From NCBI RefSeq assembly GCF_000002075.1, contig NW_004797838.1:53350-117349 (forward strand): a stretch of DNA of 64,000 nucleotides, read 5' to 3'. The stretch is from Aplysia californica (Eukaryota > Mollusca > Gastropoda > Aplysiida > Aplysiidae). Both the position numbers and the translations under genes were made by a program. Of the stretch, positions 11,561 to 21,701 are shown in pieces (the stretch's first letter is position 1; each line of letters opens with the position of its first letter). The notes beneath the pieces were generated by a model, which had not been told where the DNA came from, searched no databases, and saw only the letters and a list, made by a program, of their open reading frames with translations.

Positions 11561-12260
11561 CCAAATTTTGCGTTCACCCTAAACCACAGAATTCTACACT
11601 GTGATAACAGAAAAATTGTAGAATTCTGTGCCGTGAACAAACATTCCATTACAACTGTAGCCTACTAAAAGCGTACAATTTTGTCTGTGGGCAGTGGAGA
11701 GAGAGAGAGAAAGAGAGAGAGGAGTAGCGCGAGAATTTCCGGGCAAAACAAAATGGCGACCCGCGTAGTTCGACTCGATTCGAAAAGTTAAATAGCCGTA
11801 GTATCTTTGTAGACAACCAAATTAATTTACTTTTTTGTGTTTTAACATCATTTTTTAACTTTGTTTTGGTCAATTTGATCGTCCACACCGATAGACAGTA
11901 TTCAGAAAGAGACAGAGAGAGAGAGAAGAGGGGAGAAGTTGATCTTGCGAGAACTTCCGGGCGGGTGAGAATAGCCACTTTCATTGTTTCTCTCTTTGAC
12001 ATTTTCTGTCTTAGCCGCAAGGGGAATTTAGAGGGGAGATGGAGGTGGGGTTTGAAAGGGAAGTGGCTATCCTCACCCGCGATGAGAATAAAAATGGGTA
12101 TAAAAATACTATCAACTCTCACCCCGGGTGGAAAAAACAGGACTGCAGGCACAGTATGGCGGATGCATGATTTGGAGTCTTCTCTGTTCAACCTTTCGTG
12201 TTATATATATATATACTGTATTTGTCCCCTTTGGGGGGGGGGGGGGTAATGTTTTCAGAA

Positions 12261-12265
12261 ATGCT

Positions 12266-12315
<50 letters not shown>
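12261..12315. repeat. (TA)n microsatellite
   Basis: Pure TA dinucleotide run of about 50 bp, just upstream of the acceptor of the glycosyltransferase exon at 12381. Confidence 0.9.
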
Positions 12316-12318
<3 letters not shown>

Positions 12319-12443
12319 ATACTTAGTGTACTATTACACTGCATGTTCACTTTTTTTCTGTTTGTTTTATGTTTGTTACAGTTCAATAAAGAAGCCAGCA
12401 CCTGAGAAAACTATTGCTTCGGAATGTTCTAGAAAATGAGAAG

Positions 12444-14168
12444 ATGCCTCGCACGGATCATCTCATCAAGACAGTTGTGGCAACCTGTGTGCCTGCCTTT
12501 CTCTTTGCTCTGCTGGCAGTTCAGGTTTACCACTACAAGTGGATCTTGATCCTGAGAAATCATTACCTGGTGGAAAGTATCCCTCACAGCTCCTCGTGGG
12601 TGTGGGATGCTCTCAGCAACGACATACAACTTCCACCACACGAAATTCCCCAGCAGGGAAGAGGAGACTCTTCGCAAGATCCTCAGCTGGCTGTCGTTTC
12701 TGCCGAGAGCAACAGAACAAGCGAGCCCAAAGACAGAGCTGGAGTTCTGATACCAGGGTTACCGTCGTTGGTTGTGCATTATATCTGGTGTGTAGATGGA
12801 CATTTTGAACTGTCCCATTATCTGTCAGTACGGAGTGTTTTGCATCAACTTCAACCTGATGGCATCATTTTTCATTATCGCACTCTGCCTCGCTCTGACC
12901 CGAAAGGCTACTGGAGATGGCTAGAAGACTTACAAAGGGATGTGATAATGCTTTCTCTTCAGCCTCTCAAAGATCCGACAGTCTGTCGTAACACTTTGTC
13001 ATCTGGAGTCAGCACTGACTCGGAAGACTTCCCTGACCCTCACGGCATCTTCATCCTCGGAAATGTTGCAATATATAATTTAACAAGATCTTCTTTGGTG
13101 AAAAGGATAAAAGAATCGTATTCCGTGAACTCATCTCTCAGTAAAGTAGATTCTACACCTGTTAAATCACTGAATAAAGCTCAAATTTTCCTTGTTGGGG
13201 GCTCAGAACCATACCATATCAGTCGAGGTCCCGGTCATGTGGTCATTGCATGCCAGCCAATGGCGGAGTTTAATATTGGTCCTTCATCACAAAAGACACA
13301 GTGCATTGATATGAATACTTATATCACCCCTGAAAATATTTATGGGAGGGACTCCAGGTTTTATAGGTTTTCTAGAAATTTATTGTACCATTCGCCAGAA
13401 CCGGTTCAAGTGAGTTTATCCTCTACGGAAGAGATTCCTAATTCAGTACATATAATTCTTCGTGATGGTGAAGAAATAACACCAGTAATTTATGCCAGCA
13501 TCAAAAGTGCGTACGTCAAAGGAAAAGTGGAACAAGTTTTTCTCCATGGCCCACAGTTCCCTACCGGAGATCTTTGGCGCAAACTACTCTCAACAGATGA
13601 GCTAAACCCCCAGTTTGTGCCTACTGCTGCATTTGATAAATATTCGGCTAAACATGGCGCGATTGTGTATTCTCTGTACAATCTGTTGCTTCACGGTGGA
13701 GTGTCTCATTTCGGAGACATGATCTTCATAAAGCCTCTCCCACCATCATCCCTCAAGGCTCCTGTGGTCGCCACTCGGCATTTCAGTCAGTACAGGATGA
13801 AACACCGATCGCTGAACACAGCCATCATGGCCGCGGCAAAAGGGGCAGAGTTCGTAGAGTCTCTCCTGGCCATGGTGAAGCAAGCTGGCGTCTCCTGGCC
13901 TGACACCACCATCGACGACATCGCCACTCATCTGGAAGAAAGTCACCCCTCACAGGTACTCCTAGATGGAAGTCTCACTTCTCACCAAAACTGTGCCTCC
14001 CAAGTCTGTCGGGTGGCGGGGGGCCATGCGTACCCGCAGGAAACGTATACCACTCGGCTCATGTGGTCAGGCACACCACCGAAAACCCTGGGGGAGTTGA
14101 AAGAATGTGAAGGTCCTTCGAGAAATGTGCTGGTTGAAGTCATAGATGCCAGAGGTCATCACCCATAA
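12444..14168 (+). CDS. GT32-like type II membrane glycosyltransferase, DXD motif degenerate
   Basis: 574 residues, coding part uninterrupted. The first ATG of the frame is at 12444 (MPRTDHLIKT); the frame extends upstream only through a non-ATG TTG codon. A splice acceptor TTTGTTACAG ends at 12381, so a non-coding exon lies upstream. Residues 11-31 form one hydrophobic segment (ATCVPAFLFALLAVQVY), the expected Golgi signal anchor. Residues 107-170 (VVHYIWCVDGHFELSHYLSV, then HYRTLPRSDPKGYWRW) and 330-440 (PNSVHIILRDGEE, FLHGPQFPTGDLWRKL, YNLLLHGGVSHFGDMIFIKP) both resemble the GT32/DXD family of invertebrate sugar transferases. In the second block the family's GGIYxDxDV metal site reads GGVSHFGDM, so the DXD is lost. 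N-glycosylation sequons include NRTS and NLTR. The family match is from memory; substrate unknown and the protein may be inactive. No close poly(A) signal was seen; AATAAA occurs at about 18518. Confidence 0.8.
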   Translation: MPRTDHLIKTVVATCVPAFLFALLAVQVYHYKWILILRNHYLVESIPHSSSWVWDALSNDIQLPPHEIPQQGRGDSSQDPQLAVVSAESNRTSEPKDRAGVLIPGLPSLVVHYIWCVDGHFELSHYLSVRSVLHQLQPDGIIFHYRTLPRSDPKGYWRWLEDLQRDVIMLSLQPLKDPTVCRNTLSSGVSTDSEDFPDPHGIFILGNVAIYNLTRSSLVKRIKESYSVNSSLSKVDSTPVKSLNKAQIFLVGGSEPYHISRGPGHVVIACQPMAEFNIGPSSQKTQCIDMNTYITPENIYGRDSRFYRFSRNLLYHSPEPVQVSLSSTEEIPNSVHIILRDGEEITPVIYASIKSAYVKGKVEQVFLHGPQFPTGDLWRKLLSTDELNPQFVPTAAFDKYSAKHGAIVYSLYNLLLHGGVSHFGDMIFIKPLPPSSLKAPVVATRHFSQYRMKHRSLNTAIMAAAKGAEFVESLLAMVKQAGVSWPDTTIDDIATHLEESHPSQVLLDGSLTSHQNCASQVCRVAGGHAYPQETYTTRLMWSGTPPKTLGELKECEGPSRNVLVEVIDARGHHP

Positions 14169-15549
14169 TCATTTTACAAGCTGATTTTTTTTATTTTGGT
14201 ATGTCTCTTACAATGTGGGTGAAATAGGGGCATTATTTATGGTGGGGGGGTTCAATTCTGGTGAATTGTGAAGTTAAAAACAGTGATATTATGTATGCTT
14301 TTTTTTGTATGGACTGAACTGTTTGTTTATAAAGAATTAATTTCACTTGTCATCTAGAGATCAAAACATATTTGTTTTTCTGTTTTAGACCCAGGATCAC
14401 GTACATGTTTTTACTCGAAGTTATCTAAATGCCACAAGTAGGCACTGCTGTTAATGGCTGAGGTACCAATCCTGACCAATAATTTCCCTTACCGACAAAT
14501 ATATTCATTCCGTTCTGGGACATATCCCAATGCTGCTTCTCCTCATCCCCCCGAGATCATTGTGCACTGGGAAATGGCAAAAGATTGTCGTGTGTAGGTA
14601 CACCCAGATAGCCTTCAGCAGCAAAAGAAATGAAAATAATGTTTCTAACTTGTTTACTTTTTCATTTCAGAAGTGATAGTGATAGTCAGATATTGACCGT
14701 GAATTTTTCTGATGCAACGTTACACCATCTTGTACAATATGAAGAATGTCGAAAAAACGTTTACTTCTGTTTCTCATTTTATTTTATTTTCAGGACTTAT
14801 TTGCTCTGAACTAGTATTCCCATTTTCGTTTTCTGATTTTTACTCATCAATGCATTCCAAATTTTTAACATATATAATTGTAAAAAAATTTCAACCAGCA
14901 AGTGTACTTTGTTTTTATTTTCCAGACATGTACATACTGTTTGTTGGTGTGGGCCTTGTGATTTGTGAAGTTATTTGATGACTATACACAAAAGCTGCTG
15001 AAATTCACAGATGATTTACAGTGTTTTCATATACTCTTGAGTTTTTGTGTGTGAGTGAGAGCTATATCCTATATATTTAAATTGTCACAGTGGGTAATTA
15101 TAATCATTCCAGATCTGAGAGAATATATATCTATATTATATACTTTACAAGGGGATAGCCCCTGACTTTTAAACTCATGTTGCTGTCAGTGCAAAACAGT
15201 AATTTTTTTTTTCTTTCATATTTCTTTGCTTTGCTCAAGATTATAGTGTATTTAAACTTCTGGTGTTCCCAAGTGCTCGTATTTTCTGTTTTCATGTTTC
15301 CGTTTCTTCATTTTTTTTTCCTTATTTTTTTAAAATATGCACACTTACTTGCCCAAAAGCTGAATGTCCATTCTTAAGTTTCATCCATTTTTACCAGTTC
15401 TTGTTTTGTCTTTTTCTGGCCTATAGACAACACACAAATTAAAATACATTTAACTCAAAAGAAATCACTTATTGCTGCAATGCTCATTGTCGTGTTGTTA
15501 GTTATTTGATCATCTACTACATCAAAATTGCAACGCACAGTTAAATAAA

Positions 15550-15720
15550 TGGGTGGTTGGCGGGTGCTCTGGTATGGTTTCCTCCTTCTTTCCTATCCAA
15601 CATCTATCATCCTTATCTCCTCTCCTTCCTTTTTTGTGTCTGTTACTCTCTTGTAACACCCCTAATCTTTGGCACTTATATGACCTATTGTGTTGCAAGT
15701 GCCATAAAACTCTTACGGTA
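15550..15720 (+). mobile_element. Short SINE (type C), plus orientation
   Basis: Starts ggtggttggcgggtgctctg, passes through ttgtaacacccctaatcttt and ends with atatgacctattgtgttgca and gccataaaactcttac. One of few copies in this orientation. Confidence 0.7.
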
Positions 15721-15839
15721 CTTAAACTAACCTATCAGTCAAATGTGGGTCAATATATGATTGTAATTAATTTATTGTTATAATTTGTACCCCCATTTAC
15801 CCCACATGTATGTTTTAAAGTAGCTGAGAGAGCAGGTTA

Positions 15840-16060
15840 CCGGCGCGTGTGATGTAGTAGTTAGGCACTTCGTTGTCACCCGCAGGACACCTGAGTTCAA
15901 TTTCCGAGTGTGGAGAATTTTTATCCAGTATCTCTTGTCTTTCTGCTAGGATGTTGTATCCCTCTCAGCCCAAGTTGGCCCTGACAGGCAGGGTCGTAAG
16001 CCCACCTCCTTAATTATCTAAATTGTGGCCTCTGGCTGTTGACCGACAGTTCATTGTGTC
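15840..16060 (+). mobile_element. tRNA-derived SINE
   Basis: The head GGCGCGTGTGATGTAGTAG + TTAGGCAC resembles an A box and GAGTTCAATTTCC resembles a B box. The body has gcccaagttggccctgacag, as in the copy at 1575-1750. Confidence 0.65.
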
Positions 16061-16479
16061 TTATAGAGAATTCCGTTTTCAAAAACAACAAAAGAAGAGG
16101 GGTTAATTTTCTTTTTAAAGTACAGAGGGCTACCCCTGATTTAAGTTAAGGTATGTTTTCACTTGAAAGAAAAAGGGAAAGTGTATTGGTCGTTGCCATT
16201 TCTTTCGGCGAGGGGGAAGGAGAAGTAAATACAGTTAAACACAGAAGACTCAAAATCCAGTGTCCGTCAAACTGTGCCTTCGGTCCCGTTTTTTATTCTC
16301 CTTTACCTTTAAAAGACATCCCTCGAACTACGGATCCCTCGAACTACCGAGGCCGGTCCCGACCAATTCGAGCTATCTGTGTTATACTATGTATGCTTGC
16401 TTGATTGCCTTATATGATTCAGGCCGCATTTCTTGTGTGAAGTTCAACTACGAAAGTCGAAACCCTCTGGCCTTTTTTA

Positions 16480-17435
16480 AGAACTATGATCAGACATACA
16501 CTAAAAATGCTTTGGGCATATTTGTGGTGACACTGAATTTTGCCTTTTTACACTGTTTTTCAAAAATTTGTTCTGTTATCAAAACTGTTGAATCTTTGAC
16601 ATGTTTATCGATTGCTCTTTTTTCTATTTTCATGCGATTTCATTGCGCTTTTCAACAATTTGCTTCATGTTGGAGACCCAACTTAACCATCTATGTAAAA
16701 TTTCATACTTAGAAATGAGAAGAATTGCTCACATAAAGAAATTTCTTAGCACTGAATCCACCAAAAAACTAGTGTTTGCCTTCATTTTGTCACGCATTGA
16801 TTATTATTGCAATTCACTGTTCGCTGGCCTACCTGAGGAAAAAATTGCAAAACTCAAACGCATTCTAAACAATGCTGCCAGGCTAGTATTAAAGCAATCA
16901 AAATGCCATCATGTGACTCCCCTATTTAAAGAGCTCCATTGGCCTCCACTGAAAGCGAGAATTGAATATAAGTTAGCCCTACTACTACTATGCTTCAAAG
17001 GTCAAACTAACCAGTCTTCCACATACATTCAAGAACTCATTGTACCATACACACCAACATGTGAACTAAGATCCAGTGGCTCTAGACTAATTTCAACACC
17101 TCGTGTGTCACTGAAGAAATATGGTGAGAGAGCTTTTTCTTTTTCTGGGCCAGCAGTTTGGAACACTCTCCCTCATGATTTGAGAAGCGAAATAAAACTT
17201 GTGATACCTTCAAAAGGGGACTCAAAACACATCTATTTAAGAAATTTCTTAATTAATGGACAGCATGTTGCCTTTTTGTATGGGCATTTTTTATTGTCTG
17301 AAAGAATGTTGCTGTCAAAAAGTGCGCACATGATGAATTTGTATGGTGTTAGTATGAATTCCTTTTTAATCTCATATGTACGCCTTGGGCCCATGTTGTG
17401 GGAAAAGGCAGGATACAAATGCTCTTATTAATTAA
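16480..17435 (+). pseudogene. 5'-truncated CR1/L2-type LINE, reverse-transcriptase C-terminus and 3' end
   Basis: The open frame to 17431 reads LCKISYLEMRRIAHIKKFLS, LVFAFILSRIDYYCNSLFAG, LKRILNNAARLVLK, ELHWPPLKARIEYKLALL and then KKYGERAFSFSGPAVWNTLP. The last motif (GxRAFSxxxPxxWNxLP) is the hallmark C-terminal end of CR1/L2-clade LINE proteins. A weaker remnant (LGIFV..TLNFA) precedes it near 16510, separated by unrelated or frameshifted sequence. The 3' end near 17435 (gcaggatacaaatgctctta then TTAATTAATT) looks like a natural LINE terminus with a short repeat tail. Endonuclease and most of the polymerase are missing, so it is dead. Confidence 0.85.
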
Positions 17436-18611
17436 TTGTGTTGATTTTGTTTTGTTTGTTTTTTTACTTATTTTAATTTATATTTTGATTTCTGCATTCC
17501 GTTTTATTGTTGCTGTCTTTCATTATGCTTGGATGTTTTGTCTGTGGTTTTCTCAGTTTTACAGTTTGCCAACGTATTTTGCTTGTCTAGAATTTTTTTT
17601 GTGGTTGCTGTTTAGGTGTCATCTGGGAGCCCTAAGACAGTTATATCTGTATTGCAGTTTTTCCAAAACATTGATTTTTATTAGCATTTACTTAAGTTAT
17701 AATTCAACTTTCCATTTTCAATATATAGATCTAACTTAAGACAGAGCATCTTTAATGTATTAGGCTGTTTCCTCCTTTGCTCTTTGATACTGTTATTTGT
17801 GCATGTCAGGAGGTGTTTCGTGGGTCCTCTTCTTTCCTTCCCTCTGCTGTTCCTGTCTTTCTGTCTTGCATTTTCCATGCCCTTACTGGTAGTTGATCTG
17901 TCAAAGTAGAAAATATACTTCTCTTTTCTCGAACTCAAAGGCACTTTGGTTTCAGATGCTACCAACAATTTGTTGTCCTGTTAGCCTGATTCTATGCGTT
18001 ACTGACTTTTTTGTCAAAAAAGATCTCTGTCCATGTTAATAATCAGGAAACTTGTTATTTTCAGGAATCTGAACAGCATACATTGCTTGGCAGCTGTATC
18101 AAAAAAGAAGAACATTTCTTTTCCAAATATGCAGATATTTTTTTCAGTGCTATTCCAATGTTGAACAGGACTTTGCTTGGGATCATTTGTATGTATATTG
18201 CCAAATTCTGATATTCCAATATATGTGCAGTACATGTGTACTTCAAAATGTAAAGTTTCATTTGTAAGGATCATTGAATTAATGTTGTGATCAATTGTTA
18301 ATCTCTATTGTTACTTCTTTTCCCCAAGTTTTCAAGAACATTTCCATTTTACGTACAATCTAGACTGGCTTATGCAGTGCATTGATTTTTAATTAGAATT
18401 GTTAATGGGTGTTGGATGATCTTGTGTATTTTTCAAATGAAACTGTGGGATTGTGAGTATGCTGTCTAGACTAAATTTTTACCAGTTTGCTTCTACCTTT
18501 ATTGTTTATACAATTTTCAATAAAACTTTTGTTCAGTTGAACATGATGAGCATTCGGGTTATACTTTACTTTATGAGACAGTGTATATTCCCAAGATCTG
18601 TCATCCAAATG

Positions 18612-19570
18612 TGAGGCATCGTGGTGAAATCAGGTGCTCATCAAAATAATGAATCCAAGAAATTGGCATGTTCTGCCAGTTTGGCCTTTTTTTTTTCTTT
18701 TTTTTTTTTTGGCTGAACACCTTCTTAAACTGTATGGAAGTCACCAAACTTTGGCGGCCATTTTCTCGCTAATTTTACATTTGAAAACAGGTGACCCCAC
18801 CTGCTTCAATCGCAACTATCTCGACTTCTATTCAAGATAAATGGATATTTGTGTATGTGCCTAAAGAAAGGTACCAAAAGTCGCCACACACCATTTTGAG
18901 GTACATGCTGATAATGACAAAAATCCTTTTTTTGACAAAAATGTGTTTTCTTAAAAAAATTATAGTTCCACCATTTTTTAACAATGTGTTAAAAGAGTTT
19001 TCATTGATTTGGCTGCTAAATGTTTTATTTTGAATCATTTTGAGGGTAGGGTATGTTTTAAAATGATAATGGAAACTGCTTTTAAAAGGTGTTAAAATCT
19101 ACTCTCGAAGCATGTTTTCTCTTCCCCGCTATGCTTTACCATTGAATTCTAACCATAATATTGATGTCAACTGAATACTGAATTGGAAATTAATTTTCCA
19201 TGAATAAATACATTACAAACAATTGAATCATCTTTTTTTTTCAAGTTTGTATGTGTTCTAAACTTACAAGCTAATTTTGTCAAAATTAGATCTTTATACC
19301 CTACCTCGCAAAATGTGCAATATATCTCAAAAACTAGTTGAGATATCTCAAAAATTAAAAATTCACGGTGTTCAGCATTGAATGTCCTTTTCGGTACAAG
19401 TACAACCCTTACCTCAAAAGGGTTAAAATCCGACTTTTGGTACCTTTCAAAAGGCACACACACATTTTTTTTCATCGAAAGCAAGACAAATGTATAACCT
19501 TTAAGTTTAAGATGATACCAATCTATATGCTCAAAAATTGACAAGGGCCTGATTCCACTGCGTCGTGACA
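18612..19570. mobile_element. TIR DNA element, 959 bp, with 6-bp target duplication CAAATG
   Basis: Ends TGAGGCATCGTGGTGAAATC and (complement) TGTCACGACGCAGTGGAATC are imperfect inverted repeats. CAAATG flanks both sides exactly (18606-18611 and 19571-19576). Relatives lie at 618-860, 40290-40728 and 49149-49611; part of its interior recurs at 35640-35815. No transposase was seen. The superfamily is not clear. Confidence 0.65.
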
Positions 19571-20343
19571 CAAATGGATATAATTATAATATTATGTGAG
19601 CTTTGCTCAAATACTATTTTTACGATTTCTGGTTTAAAACCACGTCAGATCCGTTGCTGCGGGTGTTTAAAGTGCGCTACTGACAAGTCCTACTTTTTTT
19701 CTTTCCCCTCAGTTTTTCCTCTGTCTCACTTCTTCCCACCACTTGATGAATGTTACTGTGGTGATGCATTATATCTCTCCACTCCAACTTGATTAACACT
19801 TTGCAGTCACTTGCCACAACAATGCGACTGTGAACATTATCCGTTCCGGTCATTTGATGCAATTCTGCTACAGGCGCAAGAAGTCAGTTGCATCACTCTC
19901 CTGGCTGGGTGACCAGATGGGGCATTTTGTACTGATGGTTGTGTGACTAGTGACTGCAAAGGGTTAAAGATCTGCTTGTGCAAATGTATTATTAAATAAA
20001 ACTGTCAAAGAGGCCAAGATTGGTATTATTATTTTTACACATATGTATCGAGTATGCAGACATAAAAAAGGGGGACGGGCATGCGGAAGTGGACGGGGGT
20101 GGGGGGGTTGTTATAACTTGGAAATAATGTTTCGTGGCATTTTGACTACATCGTGTACCAACAAGCTGTCAGCGCTGGTTCAAACACAGATTGACATCAC
20201 GAGATTGAGTGTTTACCAAAAAGTCTTAAATCATTGAGGTCCTTGAGAAAGCTCTTTGTCACAATCAGAAGTTAACAGTATTTGGATTTGTTTTGTTTGC
20301 CAGATTCGAACTAATCATACTTACAACTTAGGGACTAAGACTT

Positions 20344-20695
20344 TTATAATAATAGATAGCATTTGTATAGGGCAAATCCCCACTCATCAGCAAGCTCTAT
20401 CTATGCGCTTCACAATCTATACAATTACTCCTGCAGACCTGAGACTGAGCGCATTCTGAAACAATCTCAACTTCCTGGGAAGCATACAGTGCAAGCGGCC
20501 ATTTATAAGTGCTAAAACACTAACATACTGACAAGATCTTTCGCCGTCTATGGCCGGGTACCCATTCCCACCCGAGTGAAGTGAGGAAAATTCGTGTAAA
20601 GAGCCTTTCCCAAGGATACAAAGTCAGGCCTGCGGTTAGAACCCCCGAACTCGCAACCTTACGGTTACAAGTCCGGTAGCCTATCCGATTTTTTT
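20344..20695 (-). mobile_element. tRNA-derived SINE (type A)
   Basis: In reverse complement a tRNA-like head (gataggctaccggacttgta) leads to a body including aaggctctttacacgaattt and gcttcccaggaagttgagat and ends in a LINE-like tail (ctatacaaatgctatctatt). Same family as 46681-47013, 53355-53890 and 31211-31585. Confidence 0.7.
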
Positions 20696-21154
20696 TTAAA
20701 TGACTAGCATTTAAACTGTGGTCATGCAAATGCTCATATTGCTTGGAAAATTATGTCGATAGTCGAAGTTCAATGGTTGGTTTTTCATATATACGAGTTC
20801 ATGAGGGTCTCTGGAATGAACAAAACTAGGTGAAAATATGCTCATGGTGGAAGACACAGATGTGTGTGTGAAGCTCTATTTATCCTTAGAGTTCTCCATA
20901 TTCTAAGCATAAAACACATGAATTAAAAAAGACTTGTGACATGTACGCACAACGATAGTGTCAGTGCTGGTTCAAGGAATTACAGAAGAAGAAGTGGAGG
21001 TTTTAGTTTTATTAGTTTGTCATACATCCAAGAATTTCTTTCCCTTTCTCTCGATCACAAATGTCTTATGCCCAAAATCAACCTTATCAAAATCACTTAG
21101 GAGACAGGCCCCATCAACCCTGACCCTGGATTGATGGGATACAGTACTACAGTA

Positions 21155-21325
21155 GGTGCTCATTTCGTAACGATGTGTAAGCGTGCGTGTGTGATAAGCA
21201 AGTAGGTGTGTGAGTGTGTGTGTGCGTGTGTGAATATTGTTCGAACATGATGCATTTATGTAAAGCGCCTAGAGCTGTGTTTACATGGGAATGGGCGCTA
21301 TCGAAATTATCTACATTATTATTTT
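21155..21325 (+). repeat. Dispersed retroposon tail
   Basis: Close match to 9395-9655, ending gggcgctatcgaaattatct plus ACATTATTATT. Confidence 0.55.
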
Positions 21326-21566
21326 TATAGCACAGAGACCAAGAAACTCAATAAATTAACTTCCCCTTGAGAGAATCGAACCCATTTTCTCTGTATGGAA
21401 CAGCAAAGACCCTGAACATTATACCACAAACGCTGGTCTCTTTTTCCAGAGCTACTTATTCATGTTTCAGGAACAGGAGGAGAAAAACAGAAGACAAGAG
21501 GCAGCTCCTTAACAAAACACAGAACCGAAAAGCAAACCACAACGCAGACATTTAGTTATGATTGTG

Positions 21567-21572
21567 TTTAAT
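21567..21572 (-). terminator. Candidate poly(A) signal ATTAAA for TRNAU1AP
   Basis: On the minus strand ATTAAA lies 130 bases beyond the TRNAU1AP stop. It is the commonest variant signal; nothing else near fits better. Confidence 0.4.
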
Positions 21573-21701
21573 GAGGTTTATAAACATATGGGAGCGAAGG
21601 TCATGAAGATGTAGTGAGAACAAATCAGAAGCGACAAACTTTTCCTCAATACATCAACAAATGAAATACATTAATACAACAAGGAATGGATTTTCAGGAT
21701 T

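Noticed and set aside
11649-12191. Open frame of 180 codons on the minus strand near the glycosyltransferase start
   Set aside because: Composition is low-complexity (Ser/Leu/Phe runs from GA-rich repeats), no family resemblance, and it overlaps another long frame on the plus strand. Treated as chance.
12414-12443. Upstream extension of the glycosyltransferase frame by ten codons
   Set aside because: The extension begins with TTG, not ATG; the first ATG in frame is at 12444 and fits a signal-anchor protein.
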